46,017 nucleotides of DNA from Actinomyces provencensis (GTDB taxonomy: Bacteria; Actinomycetota; Actinomycetes; Actinomycetales; Actinomycetaceae). The position numbers and the translations under genes are program-made. Under the pieces are notes generated by a model. It made no database searches, was not told the DNA's origin, and saw only the letters and a program-made list of their open reading frames with translations. Where the stretch lies: positions 3,044,527-3,090,543 of the forward strand of contig NZ_LT700212.1 of assembly GCF_900155435.1 (NCBI RefSeq), in the 5' to 3' direction. This document shows, one piece after another, positions 10,733-19,884 of the stretch; within the stretch, counting starts at the first letter, position 1; each line of letters starts with the position of its first letter.

Positions 10733-11533
10733 TCACCCGCGCCAGGCCTGCTCGATGCGCTCCTGGACCAGGGGGGAGAGTCCCTCGACCAGGCGCTCGC
10801 GGGGCATGGACGCCAACGGCTCCACCCGCACGACGTAGCGCATGGTGACGATCCCGTAGAGGGTGGCCATGGCCAGCTCCACCTGCTCGGCGACGTGTGT
10901 CCCGTGCCCGAGGAGGACCTCCAGGGGCTCGATGACCTCGGTGCGGACGTAGGAACGGAAACGCCTGCCCGTGGCCGCGTCCGTGATGAGTGCGCGCACG
11001 AGGGCCTGCATGGTGTCGGCCGTGAGTCTCTCCTCATAGAGCACCAGGGCGTAGCGGATCAGGCGTTCTCCTGCGCCCTCCGGTCCGGGCAGCAGCAGGG
11101 ACAGGACCTCGGAGGCGGGGTCGGAGGGCAGGTCGAAACAGGCGCGGAACAGCTCCTGCTTGGTGCCGAAGTAGTAGGAGACGAGCGCCGGGTCGCACTG
11201 GGCGGAGGCAGCGATGGAACGGATCGTGGCACCCTCGTACCCGCGTTCCACGAACTCGGTGTGCGCGGAGGCGAGGATGTGGGAGCGCTGCTCGCCACGG
11301 GGTCCGTGGGGTCCGCGCCCGCGGTGGCAGCCGTGGGGTGGGCGGTCCGTCGCGGTCGACGAGGGCGCCTCACTGGAGGGTCCGGCTGCAGGGTCGCCGG
11401 TTTTCGCAACAGGATCGCTCACGGAATTGTCGGGGGAGATTTCAACGGGGAAGGGGCTCGGTCCTGACGGTCCGGGGTGTGGGAGTCCCGCTCGCGGACG
11501 GGACTGGGCCGATTCCTCCGGGTGCGTGGCCAT
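10733..11533 (-). CDS. TetR-family transcriptional regulator
   Basis: A 266-aa DNA-binding repressor-type protein. About 80 N-terminal residues are Pro/Ser/Gly-rich and probably disordered, an unusual extension. Then comes the TetR helix-turn-helix: RSHILASAHTEFVERGYEGA, TIRSIAASAQCDPALVSYYF and GTKQELFRACFDLP. The helical ligand-binding region runs to the end (ERLIRYALVLYEERL, YVVRVEPLASMPRERLVEGL). The ATG at 11533 has GGATGG upstream; a shorter form starting closer to the HTH is possible. It is divergent from the dehydratase-activase gene, and the palindrome at 11546-11564 is its probable operator, so the regulator likely controls itself and that gene. Confidence 0.9.
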   Translation of the reverse strand: MATHPEESAQSRPRAGLPHPGPSGPSPFPVEISPDNSVSDPVAKTGDPAAGPSSEAPSSTATDRPPHGCHRGRGPHGPRGEQRSHILASAHTEFVERGYEGATIRSIAASAQCDPALVSYYFGTKQELFRACFDLPSDPASEVLSLLLPGPEGAGERLIRYALVLYEERLTADTMQALVRALITDAATGRRFRSYVRTEVIEPLEVLLGHGTHVAEQVELAMATLYGIVTMRYVVRVEPLASMPRERLVEGLSPLVQERIEQAWRG

Positions 11534-11545
11534 GATCCCATCCTC

Positions 11546-11564
11546 ATTTCAACACTGTGGAAAT
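11546..11564. promoter_or_regulatory. Candidate TetR operator palindrome
   Basis: ATTTCAACACTGTGGAAAT is a 19-bp imperfect palindrome: eight of nine base pairs of the two arms match around a central C. It lies 13 bp upstream of the tetR start and 49 bp upstream of the divergent gene, and is markedly AT-rich compared with its surroundings. Size and position fit an autoregulatory TetR site. Confidence 0.6.
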
Positions 11565-11612
11565 CGCCTCGGCACCACCCTACGTTCATCGACAGGATCA
11601 GAGGAGGAGAGC

Positions 11613-12452
11613 ATGGGTCGAGGCCGGGTCGGGGTCTCCCGCGCGGGACGCGCCGAGGGGAGTGGGGCCACCAGCGGTGCGGGCGGGGCCGGAGACCGCT
11701 GCGGGAAGTCGTTGTCCGGCGCCTCTCCCACCGGGTCCGCTTCGGCTGCGCCTCCGCGCACGGTGCCACCGTCTGCGGCCTCCTCCGCTGCGCGCCCGAC
11801 AGTGGACCGGTCGGCCGTGCCCCCGTCAGTGGCCTCTCCCGCAGCGCTGTCGTCCACTGCACCGATCGTTCCCCCGGTGTGGGCCCTCGGCATCGACGTC
11901 GGCTCGACCACCGTGAAGGTCGCGCTCCTGGACGGGCCCCGCGTCGTCCTCTCCGACTACCGGCGCCACAACGCGGACGTGCGTGGGGAGCTCGCCCGTC
12001 TCCTCGCCGAGATCGCCGCCGCCCACCCGGAGGCACGGGTGCACGCGGCCATCACCGGCTCGGGAGGCCTGTCCATGGCCCGCGCCCTGGGCATCCCCTT
12101 CGTCCAGGAGGTCATCGCCGCCACCGAGGCCACCCGCAGGCTCCACCCCGAGGTCGACGTGGTCATCGAACTGGGCGGGGAGGACGCGAAGCTCACCTAC
12201 CTGCACCCCACCCCCGAACAGCGCATGAACGGGACGTGCGCGGGTGGGACGGGCGCCTTCATCGACCAGATGGCCACCCTCCTCCACACCGACGCCGCCG
12301 GCCTGGACGACCTCGCCGCCCGCCACCAGCAGATCTACCCCGTGGCCTCACGCTGCGGGGTCTTCGCCAAGTCCGACCTCCAGCCACTCATCAACCAGGG
12401 CGCGGCGCACGAGGACCTCGCGGCCTCCGTCTTCACCGCCGTGGCCACGTAG
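11613..12452 (+). CDS. Acyl-CoA dehydratase activase fusion, N-terminal part ending at in-frame TAG
   Basis: This 279-aa frame has a disordered Ser/Ala/Pro-rich head (about residues 1-88) and then a BcrA/BadF/HgdC-type ATPase domain. ALGIDVGSTTVKVALLDG is the phosphate-1 loop, AAITGSGG and VIELGGEDAKLTYLH follow, and NGTCAGGTGAFIDQMA plus SRCGVFAKSDLQPLIN carry the two Cys that in HgdC-type activases hold a [4Fe-4S] cluster at the dimer interface. Such activases use ATP to send an electron to a 2-hydroxyacyl-CoA dehydratase. The start at 11613 has a strong GAGGAGGAG ribosome binding site. The frame stops at TAG 12450-12452 in the middle of the domain and continues in the same frame beyond. 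Confidence 0.85.
   Translation: MGRGRVGVSRAGRAEGSGATSGAGGAGDRCGKSLSGASPTGSASAAPPRTVPPSAASSAARPTVDRSAVPPSVASPAALSSTAPIVPPVWALGIDVGSTTVKVALLDGPRVVLSDYRRHNADVRGELARLLAEIAAAHPEARVHAAITGSGGLSMARALGIPFVQEVIAATEATRRLHPEVDVVIELGGEDAKLTYLHPTPEQRMNGTCAGGTGAFIDQMATLLHTDAAGLDDLAARHQQIYPVASRCGVFAKSDLQPLINQGAAHEDLAASVFTAVAT
12450..12452 (+). other. In-frame amber codon interrupting the activase/dehydratase gene
   Basis: The codons read GTG GCC ACG TAG ACC ATC GCG GGC; homologous activase domains normally have a Gln near this point before the IAGLACGRP segment, and CAG to TAG is one transition. The frame before and after is intact: no shift, and the next 1396 codons are open. This looks like a recent nonsense mutation, a sequencing error or a recoded stop; I cannot tell which. 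Confidence 0.85.
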
Positions 12453-12494
12453 ACCATCGCGGGCCTGGCCTGCGGACGACCCATCCGCGGCACC

Positions 12495-15400
12495 GTGATG
12501 TTCCTGGGTGGTCCACTCCACTTCCTGCCCCAGCTGCGCCGCGCCTACGAGGACCTCCTGCCCCGGGCCGACGCCTTCGTCACCCCCGAGGACGCCCAGC
12601 TCTACGTCGCCCTGGGTGCCGCCATGCTGGCCGGGGACCCCCGCCGGGCCGGGGATCTCCCGCAGGGAGGGCGTTCCCGTGAATCCGCCCCTTCCCGCGG
12701 AACCGCGCGTCCGCTGTCCGCCCTCGTCGGCGACCTGCAGCACGCCGCCCCCGAGACCGCCACCCACCACATGCCCCCGCTGTTCGCCACCCCGGTCGAC
12801 CTCGCGGAGTTCCGCGCCCGCCACGGCCGCGAGACCGTCCCCGTCGCCCGCCCCCAGGAGGCGCGCGGGCGCTGCTGGCTCGGCATCGACGCGGGTTCCA
12901 CGACGATCAAGGCGGTCCTCGTCGACGAGGACGGGCGCATCGTCTTCACCCACTACGCCTCCAACGAGGGCGACCCCGTGACCGCGGCCGTGGACATCGT
13001 GCGCCACCTGCGCGCCGAACTGCCCGAGGGCACCGTCATCGGGCGCTCCTGCGCGACGGGCTACGGGGAGGGCCTGGTCAGGACGGCGCTGCGCCTGGAC
13101 GAGGGCGAGGTGGAGACCATGGCCCACTTCCGGGCCGCCGAACAGCTCGCGCCCGGCGTCACCTCCGTCATCGACATCGGCGGCCAGGACATGAAGTACC
13201 TGCGCATCCGCGACCACGCCGTGGACTCCATCTGCGTGAACGAGGCCTGCTCCTCGGGATGCGGGTCCTTCCTGCAGACCTTCGCCCAGACGATGGACAC
13301 GGATGTGGAGACCTTCGCCCGTTGGGCGCTGGAGTCCCGCTCACCGGTGGACCTGGGGACACGTTGCACGGTCTTCATGAACTCCTCCGTCAAGCAGGCC
13401 CAGAAGGAGGGCGCGGACGTCCGCGACATCGCCGCGGGCCTCAGCTACTCCGTGGTGCGCAACGCCCTGTACAAGGTCATCAAGCTCAAGGACCCCTCCG
13501 ACCTCGGCGACCGCGTCGTCGTCCAGGGTGGGACCTTCCTCAACGACTCCGTCCTGCGGGCCTTCGAACTCCTGACGGGTCGTGAGGTCGTGCGCCCCGA
13601 TCTCGCGGGCCTCATGGGCGCCTACGGTGCGGCGCTGACCGCGCGCCTCCACGACGACGGGACGGGGCGTTCCGGCCTCGCCGGTGTCGAGGACCTGGAA
13701 GGGTTCTCCGTCGAGACCACGCACAAGACCTGCCGCCTGTGCCAGAACCACTGCCGGATGACGATCTCCACCTTCTCCACCAGGGAGCGCAACGTCTCCG
13801 GCAACCGCTGCGAGCGCGGCGCCTCCCTGGAACGCATCCCGAAGAAGTCCGCGCTGCCCAACATGTACGACTGGAAGTACAAGCGGATCTTCGGCTACCG
13901 CCGCCTCACCGAGGCCCGGGCCACCCGCGGGGACATCGGGATCCCCAGGGTGCTCAACATGTACGAGAACTACCCCTTCTGGTTCACCCTGCTCACCCAT
14001 CTCGGGTTCCGCGTGATGGTCTCCCAGCGCTCCAACCACGACCTCTTCGAGGCAGGCATGGAGTCGATCCCCTCGGAGAACGTCTGCTACCCCGCCAAGC
14101 TCGTCCACGGACACATCGAGGCGCTCCTCGACAAGGGCATCACCACGATCTTCCACCCCTGCGTCAGCTTCGAGCAGCAGCTGAGCCCCGGCGCCGACAA
14201 CCACTTCAACTGTCCCGTGGTCGCCACCTACCCCGAGGTCATCCGCACGAACATGGAGCGACTGCGCGACCCGGGCGTGCGCTTCCTCGCGCCCTTCCTC
14301 AACCTCGCCAACCGCGAGTACCTGCCCGCCCGCCTGTGCGAGGTCTTCTCCGACTGGGACATCCCCGAGGACGAGATGCGCGCGGCACTGGACGCCGCCT
14401 GGGAGGAGGACGCCGCCGTCAAGCAGGAGATCCGCGACAAGGGCGAGGAGTCCCTGCGATGGATGCGTGCCAACGGGGTGCGCGGCATCGTGCTCGCCGG
14501 GCGTCCCTACCACCTCGACCCGGAGATCAACCACGGCATCCCCGAGGTCATTGTCGGCCTCGGCATGGGCGTGCTCACCGAGGACTCCGTGTGCGACGGG
14601 CGCCTGGAGCGGCCCCTGCGGGTACGCGACCAGTGGTCCTACCACTCCCGCCTCTACGAGGCCGCCGCCCGCGTCGGGGACGAGGACGACCTGGAGATGG
14701 TCCAGCTGACCAGCTTCGGCTGCGGCGTGGACGCCATCACCGCCGACCAGGTCCAGGAGATCCTCGAGGGCCGCGGCGACATCCACACCGTCCTCAAGAT
14801 CGACGAGGTCTCCAACCTCGGCGCCGCCCGCATCCGCCTGCGCTCCCTCGACGCCGCCGCCCGGGAACGTGCATCGGGGGGCGCCCCGGTCCCAGCGACG
14901 CTGCCCGGGGGTGCCCCCGTCCCCACGACGCTGCGCGGGAGGGGGCCTGCGTCCGTGGCGTCCGTATACGGTCGGGAGGGATCCTCTGCCGTGGGTGGAC
15001 CGGCTGCCGCGATCGGCGCAGTTCCCGACCCTACGACCTTGCCCGGAGACGACGGCGGCTCCGCCCTCGTGAATGTCGGGACGTCCCAGGACCCCGCCGC
15101 GCGCGCCGCAGCCGAGGAGACACGTGCCGGTCACGTCCAGCCCCGTGCGCGGTTCACCCGCGAGATGCGCGAGCAGGGGTGGGAGATCCTGGCGCCGCAG
15201 ATGTCGCCCATCCACTTCCGGCTCGTCGTGCCCGTGCTGCGTCGGGCGGGGCTGAACGTGCGGCTCCTGGAGCACACCTCGCGGGAGTCCATGGAGACCG
15301 GGCTGCGCTTCGTCAACAACGACGCCTGCTACCCGGCGATCGTCGTGATCGGGCAGCTCCTGGAGGAGTTCACCTCGGGGCGTTCGGACCCGGACCGCAC

Positions 15401-16685
15401 GGCCGTGGCCATCACCCAGACGGGTGGGATATGCCGGGCGACGAACTACGCGTCCCTGCTGCGCAAGGGGCTGCGCGACGCCGGATACCCGCAGGTGCCG
15501 GTCATCGCCGCCTCCGTGCAGGGGTTGGAGGACAACCCCGGTTTCGAGCTCACCGTCCCCATGGTCCACCGCGCGGTGCGTGCCCTGGTGCTGGGGGACA
15601 TGCTCCAGACGATGGTCCTGCGGGTGCGTCCCTACGAGGAGGAGCCCGGTGCCGCCATGGCCCTGTACGGGCGGTGGGACGCGATCTGCCGAGAATGGTT
15701 GGAGGGGAGGGAACGGTCCGCGACCTGGGGTGGGCGCCTCACCTTCCGTGGCCTCGTGCGGCGGTGCGTGGCGGAGTTCGACGCGCTGCCGTTGCGGGAC
15801 GAACCGCGGCGACCGCGTGTGGGACTGGTGGGGGAGATCCTCGTGAAGTTCCACCCCGACGCCAACAACCACGCCGTCGACGTCATCGAGGAGGAGGGCT
15901 GCGAGGCGGAGCTGCCGGGGATGATGCAGTTCTTCCACAACGCGATGGTGTCGGCGCGGTGGAACCACGACAACCTCGGCATCGGGGGGACGGCGCGCTG
16001 GGCCAAGCCCCTGGCGCTGTGGGCGATGCAGCGGTGCGAGGCGCCGGTGCGCGCCGCGTTCGCACGCACCGGGGGGAAGTTCGAGCCGCACCGCCCGATC
16101 CAGGAGATGGCGGCTCGGTCCACCGACATCGCCCGGATGGGCAACCAGGCGGGGGAGGGGTGGTACCTGACCTCGGAGATGGTCGACATGATCGAGCACG
16201 GGTGCCCCAACATCATCTGCGCCCAGCCGTTCGCCTGCCTGCCCAACCACGTCGTGGGCAAGGGCATGTTCCGGGCGCTGCGCACCCGCTACCCGGAGGC
16301 GAACCTGGTGGCCGTGGACTACGACCCGGGCGCGTCGGAGGTCAACCAGCTCAACCGCATCAAGCTCATGATCTCGACCGCGCTGGAGCGCGGGACATCC
16401 CGGGACGACGGGGAGGCCGCCGGACTCGCCTGGGGTGCGGACCCCGTGAGCGGGCGGGAGAGCGATGGTCCGCTGTCCGCCGTCGGTGCCCCGGGCTCCG
16501 CGCCCGGCGTCCCGGGCTCTGGCGCCAGCACCGGCGCGTGTGCGTGTGGTGGCTGCGATCTCGGGGGTGTCGCCGCTGGTGGCTGTGAAATCGGGGCTGT
16601 TGTCGTGGGCGGTTCCGAGGGGATGCCCGTCGATCGAGCCGGTCGCCGTCCCATTCCGGTCATGGTGATCCGCCGGGATTCCTGA
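12495..16685 (+). CDS. Acyl-CoA dehydratase activase / 2-hydroxyacyl-CoA dehydratase fusion, C-terminal part after the TAG
   Basis: A 1396-aa frame that continues the previous entry. Its first ATG-proximal residues (FLGGPLHFLPQLRRAYEDLL) finish activase domain 1. A second activase domain follows: CWLGIDAGSTTIKAVLVDED, VIDIGGQDMKYLR, NEACSSGCGSFLQTFAQTM and TRCTVFMNSSVKQAQ, with cluster Cys residues present. A Cys-rich DUF2229-type segment (CRLCQNHCRMTIS, NRCERGASLERIPKK) leads to 2-hydroxyglutaryl-CoA dehydratase D-like regions (SENVCYPAKLVHGHIEALL, FHPCVSFEQQL, GCGVDAITADQVQEILEG, FVNNDACYPAIVVIGQLLEE, NIICAQPFACLPNHVVGKGM). A low-complexity linker (about 14870-15130) and a Gly/Cys-rich tail are unusual. 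Reinitiation at GTG 12495 would lack part of domain 1 and has no good ribosome binding site. Confidence 0.88.
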   Translation: MMFLGGPLHFLPQLRRAYEDLLPRADAFVTPEDAQLYVALGAAMLAGDPRRAGDLPQGGRSRESAPSRGTARPLSALVGDLQHAAPETATHHMPPLFATPVDLAEFRARHGRETVPVARPQEARGRCWLGIDAGSTTIKAVLVDEDGRIVFTHYASNEGDPVTAAVDIVRHLRAELPEGTVIGRSCATGYGEGLVRTALRLDEGEVETMAHFRAAEQLAPGVTSVIDIGGQDMKYLRIRDHAVDSICVNEACSSGCGSFLQTFAQTMDTDVETFARWALESRSPVDLGTRCTVFMNSSVKQAQKEGADVRDIAAGLSYSVVRNALYKVIKLKDPSDLGDRVVVQGGTFLNDSVLRAFELLTGREVVRPDLAGLMGAYGAALTARLHDDGTGRSGLAGVEDLEGFSVETTHKTCRLCQNHCRMTISTFSTRERNVSGNRCERGASLERIPKKSALPNMYDWKYKRIFGYRRLTEARATRGDIGIPRVLNMYENYPFWFTLLTHLGFRVMVSQRSNHDLFEAGMESIPSENVCYPAKLVHGHIEALLDKGITTIFHPCVSFEQQLSPGADNHFNCPVVATYPEVIRTNMERLRDPGVRFLAPFLNLANREYLPARLCEVFSDWDIPEDEMRAALDAAWEEDAAVKQEIRDKGEESLRWMRANGVRGIVLAGRPYHLDPEINHGIPEVIVGLGMGVLTEDSVCDGRLERPLRVRDQWSYHSRLYEAAARVGDEDDLEMVQLTSFGCGVDAITADQVQEILEGRGDIHTVLKIDEVSNLGAARIRLRSLDAAARERASGGAPVPATLPGGAPVPTTLRGRGPASVASVYGREGSSAVGGPAAAIGAVPDPTTLPGDDGGSALVNVGTSQDPAARAAAEETRAGHVQPRARFTREMREQGWEILAPQMSPIHFRLVVPVLRRAGLNVRLLEHTSRESMETGLRFVNNDACYPAIVVIGQLLEEFTSGRSDPDRTAVAITQTGGICRATNYASLLRKGLRDAGYPQVPVIAASVQGLEDNPGFELTVPMVHRAVRALVLGDMLQTMVLRVRPYEEEPGAAMALYGRWDAICREWLEGRERSATWGGRLTFRGLVRRCVAEFDALPLRDEPRRPRVGLVGEILVKFHPDANNHAVDVIEEEGCEAELPGMMQFFHNAMVSARWNHDNLGIGGTARWAKPLALWAMQRCEAPVRAAFARTGGKFEPHRPIQEMAARSTDIARMGNQAGEGWYLTSEMVDMIEHGCPNIICAQPFACLPNHVVGKGMFRALRTRYPEANLVAVDYDPGASEVNQLNRIKLMISTALERGTSRDDGEAAGLAWGADPVSGRESDGPLSAVGAPGSAPGVPGSGASTGACACGGCDLGGVAAGGCEIGAVVVGGSEGMPVDRAGRRPIPVMVIRRDS

Positions 16686-16796
16686 AGGGGCACCGTCGTC
16701 GGGACCGGGGGCGTGACACGAACATCGAGGAGGACCAGTCAGGGACCCGCTCATGGGGCAGGGCACGATCACGGCACCCATCTGACCACCGGACAA

Positions 16797-16830
16797 CCGG
16801 GGAAGATCGCCCATCCGGGGAAGATCGCCC
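16797..16830. repeat. Short direct repeat in convergent intergenic gap
   Basis: CCGGGGAAGATCGCCC occurs twice at an 18-bp period between the dehydratase stop and the HNH gene stop. The rest of the 175-bp gap shows no gene and no clear terminator. Confidence 0.75.
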
Positions 16831-16860
16831 GGGTGCCGATCGGATGGCGGTCGCGAGTGC

Positions 16861-19491
16861 TCACCCGCTGAACGGGAAGAGGACGTCCTGTTCCTGCCGT
16901 GTGCCCAGGTCTGCTTGATCGTCGTGGCTGCCTCCCGCGTCGGGACTGGGGCTGCTGCGGATCACTACCCCCTGCTGGCCGCCCGTGGCCGTTCCCAATG
17001 CCGTGGCCGTTCCCAATGCCTTGGGCGCGGGAAGGTGCGTGGGAATGGGCGGGAGCGTGTGGCTCAGCGGCTGCGGCCTCGGCTGCGGTCGTGTCCACGC
17101 ATCACGCGCGGTGGGACCACCAGGTCCCCGCGCCCCGGGTGAACTACCGCCGCCTGCGTCGGACACAACTGTCCCGGTGAGCCCGTGCGCAGGGGTGCCT
17201 CCTCCGCCCCGGTCTTCACCGCTCTGACCCGGATCCCGGCCGCTGCCACCACCACCCTGATCTCGGCCACTGCCACCGCCACCCGGATCCCGGCCGCTGC
17301 CGCCACCACCCGGATCCCGGCTGCTGCCACCACCACCCGGATCCCGGCCGCCGCCAGCTCGATCACGCTGGCTTCCGCCCCCACTCAGATGTCGGCGGCT
17401 GCCATCGCCACCGGGACTCCGGGACCTGTCGTCCCGGGAATCCGCCGTGTCCACGAGGGTGCGCTCGTCCGTCAGCTGACCGAACATCTGGTGGAGACCG
17501 GACTGGGCACGGATCCATCGTCGACGACGGTCGATGGCGGCGGGTGGTCTGACCCAGGGAACACCGTCCCGCATCTGGATGTCCCAGCCGAGCTGCTCGA
17601 AGCTCCGGTGATGGTGCCAGCAGAGTGCGACACCGTTGTCCGTGTGGGTCTCCCCGCCCTCGTGCCACTCACGGACATGGTGGATCTCGCACCAGGTGAC
17701 GGGGACCGAGCACCCGGGGATGACACAACCTCCGTCCCTGGTGGCGATCGCGCGACGCTGGTGGGCGGTGAAGATCCTCTGTGGCGCCATCAGCTCCACG
17801 ATCCGGCCCCGGGAGTCCATGACGACCTTCTGGACGGCGCCGACGCATCCGATGTGGTGTGCGACCGAGATGTCGACCGCACTGTCGGCCTCGTCGTGGG
17901 CGCCCTGGAGGAAGGCCGTGCCGTTGGGTCGACCGAGCTGGTCGGCAGTCGTGGTGACGACGAGGGTGGGCGCTGCGCCTCCCAGGAGAGGCATCTCGGG
18001 TATGCCGGCGGAGGTGGCGAGGATCCCTGAAAGGGCATCGTGGCGCTTCTGGCGAGGCGATCGGTGATCGATGACCGGAGCGTTCACGGCGCCGAGCTCC
18101 GAGATGGTCCCGGGGCCAGTGCCAGTGCCAGTGCCAGTACCGGGGCCAGGGCCGCGGCACGCAGTCGGGTCGGCCCCCGCTGCCGAGTCGGGGTCGGTCA
18201 ACGGATCGGAGCCGTGCTCGCGCACACCTCCGGCAACTCCGGGCCCCGGTCCCCACAGGTCCGCAGTACCCGGTGAGGCGGTCTCGGTGCGCGGATTGAG
18301 GTAGGCATCGAGGAGGCGCTCCAGTTGTGCTGCGGTCTCGGGCAGGAGCTCGCCCTCCACCCGTCTCGTACCCTCGCGCAGGGCGTGGATGGTCAGGAAT
18401 CGCCGTGCCTCCCGTCGATGACGTGAAGCACGCGCGTCCTCCAGCCCACCATCGGGGTCGGACTCCTGGGAGAGCATCCTGCTCCAGGACCGGGCGAGCC
18501 GAGCCAGTTGCGTCAGCGCCATCGCCCCCGGTTGGGTGGCGGAGCGCCGTACCTCCGTCAGGAGGGCCTCGGCCGCATCCCCGAACACGTGCGCCCGGGC
18601 CGTCACCGCATCCGCGCCCATGGCCGCCGCCAGGAGCGCACCCTCCGCCTCGGCGACGCGGAGGGTGGGCACTCCGCTCTTCCGTGCCGGAGCGAGTGCG
18701 CCGGTGATCACGCTGGCAGCGTCGGGGGAGATGAGTCCTTCCCTGACGGCCCGGCGCAGGAGGGGGAACGGGACCGACTGGGTCGTGTCGAGTCGTGGGG
18801 TCTCAGCGGGATCAGGGTCCGGACCGGCGGCTTCCTCGACGTGTTGGAGGGGCTCCGCCTGACGGATCCGTTCCCGGACCGTGCGGGTGGAGGTGCCTGT
18901 GACCTCGGCGATCATGTCCTCCGGCTTGGTGAACCCCTCACGGGCGCAGAGGCGCTGTGTGCCCTTCGACGTGTCTGAGCGCTGGGCGACCAGACCAGCG
19001 GCGAACATGCGGCCCGCGTCCACCAGCCTGCCCACCTCCTCCAGGACCCGGAGTTCCGCCACGAGGTCGTCGTCGTCGAGGAGGGCGAGCCGGTCGCCGT
19101 CAGCCAGGTGGCGAATCCACTCCAGGGCCGAGTGTGCGGCCCCCGCAGGGTGCGTGTCCGACTCGGATGAAGTGCTCGAGGACCTGCTGATGGGTGCCGC
19201 CACCGATGCGTGGCCGACCGAGGTGGGGGACAGGCCGTCCGAGGCGGGGACCACGGGGTCTGGGTGCTGCGCGTGACCCGGGAGGGTCAACGGGTCTGCA
19301 GGCGGTTCGTCAACGGACCGGTTAGTCGGCGCGGTCCCGGCACCGCCACGGGCAGGGGACAGGCCCCGGGCCGATGTGCTCGCGCCCGAGGATGCACCGC
19401 CGTGGGACACCGGGGTCCAGGACGACACGAGGTCCCCACGACCGTCCTCAGGGACGACCGCGAGGTCCGCGTGCTCCAGATCCGCTTTCAT
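16861..19491 (-). CDS. DUF222 / HNH endonuclease-domain protein (13E12-type)
   Basis: An 876-aa protein with a disordered Ser/Pro-rich head, a helical DUF222 region (from about residue 140: DDDLVAELRVLEEVGRLVDA, then EVTGTSTRTVRERIRQAEPL) and a C-terminal HNH nuclease domain: GGCVIPGCSVPVTWCEIHHV, HTDNGVALCWHHHRSFEQLG. The zinc-type Cys and the His/Asn residues of the HNH motif are present. The tail carries repeats of the PGGGGSGRD type. This family is abundant in Actinobacteria; its function is unclear, though nuclease activity is plausible. The ATG at 19491 lacks a ribosome binding site but has CACACT 6 nt upstream on its strand, the leaderless pattern, and a CRP-type site 72 bp upstream. 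Confidence 0.88.
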   Translation of the reverse strand: MKADLEHADLAVVPEDGRGDLVSSWTPVSHGGASSGASTSARGLSPARGGAGTAPTNRSVDEPPADPLTLPGHAQHPDPVVPASDGLSPTSVGHASVAAPISRSSSTSSESDTHPAGAAHSALEWIRHLADGDRLALLDDDDLVAELRVLEEVGRLVDAGRMFAAGLVAQRSDTSKGTQRLCAREGFTKPEDMIAEVTGTSTRTVRERIRQAEPLQHVEEAAGPDPDPAETPRLDTTQSVPFPLLRRAVREGLISPDAASVITGALAPARKSGVPTLRVAEAEGALLAAAMGADAVTARAHVFGDAAEALLTEVRRSATQPGAMALTQLARLARSWSRMLSQESDPDGGLEDARASRHRREARRFLTIHALREGTRRVEGELLPETAAQLERLLDAYLNPRTETASPGTADLWGPGPGVAGGVREHGSDPLTDPDSAAGADPTACRGPGPGTGTGTGTGPGTISELGAVNAPVIDHRSPRQKRHDALSGILATSAGIPEMPLLGGAAPTLVVTTTADQLGRPNGTAFLQGAHDEADSAVDISVAHHIGCVGAVQKVVMDSRGRIVELMAPQRIFTAHQRRAIATRDGGCVIPGCSVPVTWCEIHHVREWHEGGETHTDNGVALCWHHHRSFEQLGWDIQMRDGVPWVRPPAAIDRRRRWIRAQSGLHQMFGQLTDERTLVDTADSRDDRSRSPGGDGSRRHLSGGGSQRDRAGGGRDPGGGGSSRDPGGGGSGRDPGGGGSGRDQGGGGSGRDPGQSGEDRGGGGTPAHGLTGTVVSDAGGGSSPGARGPGGPTARDAWTRPQPRPQPLSHTLPPIPTHLPAPKALGTATALGTATGGQQGVVIRSSPSPDAGGSHDDQADLGTRQEQDVLFPFSG
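17225..17360 (-). repeat. Tandem repeats encoding a Gly-rich tail
   Basis: Within the HNH gene, units of about 24 bp containing CGGATCCCGGCCGCTGCC repeat several times, giving peptide units close to PGGGGSGRD. Copies differ at a few positions. Such a tract is prone to changes in copy number. Confidence 0.8.
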
Positions 19492-19562
19492 GGGTCAAGT
19501 GTGTGCGGTGCCATGGGCACTTGGAGTCGAACAGGTGTTCGATGTGGACCCGAGCGCGAGAA

Positions 19563-19578
19563 TGTGATGCGAATCACA
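19563..19578. promoter_or_regulatory. CRP/GlxR-type operator
   Basis: TGTGATGCGAATCACA is a perfect match to the CRP-family consensus TGTGA-N6-TCACA, with 6-bp arms TGTGAT/ATCACA. Its centre lies about 80 bp upstream of the start of the minus-strand HNH gene, whose transcript seems leaderless; that distance fits class I activation. No plus-strand gene starts within 1 kb downstream, so the HNH gene is the likely target. Confidence 0.65.
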
Positions 19579-19884
19579 ATGAGTGGGGAGATGTGGCCTC
19601 CCCGCTCGGCACCGTTCGCCACAAGGTCGGTCCACCCGACCACTCCGAGCAGGCACCGCCCACGACCTCAGGTGTTGGCCCTGTGGCTCATGGGTCCGAC
19701 CAGGAGGGGAAGTGCCCCGCCCTCGTCAATCGCCCGACCCCCGCGGCGTCATCTCCGCATGTGCGCTCGTCCTGTGGCCCGCAAGGCACCACCCACCCGC
19801 CTGCGGTGCCGTCCCCGCACGAGTGCCCGATCCGGGGGCCTGCGGGATACCACGCGCCCGGCGCAGACCGGGCCCGCGCCTGTC
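19579..19884. other. Intergenic region between HNH gene promoter and TM2 gene stop
   Basis: I see no supported gene here. GCCCGG and CCGGGC (around 19858-19877) could pair as a weak hairpin just downstream of the minus-strand TM2 gene and might act as its terminator. Confidence 0.4.

Noticed and set aside
13341-16814. Minus-strand open frame of 1157 codons opposite the dehydratase gene
   Set aside because: High GC keeps antisense frames open; composition is His/Arg/Gly-rich without domains, while the plus strand has clear motifs.
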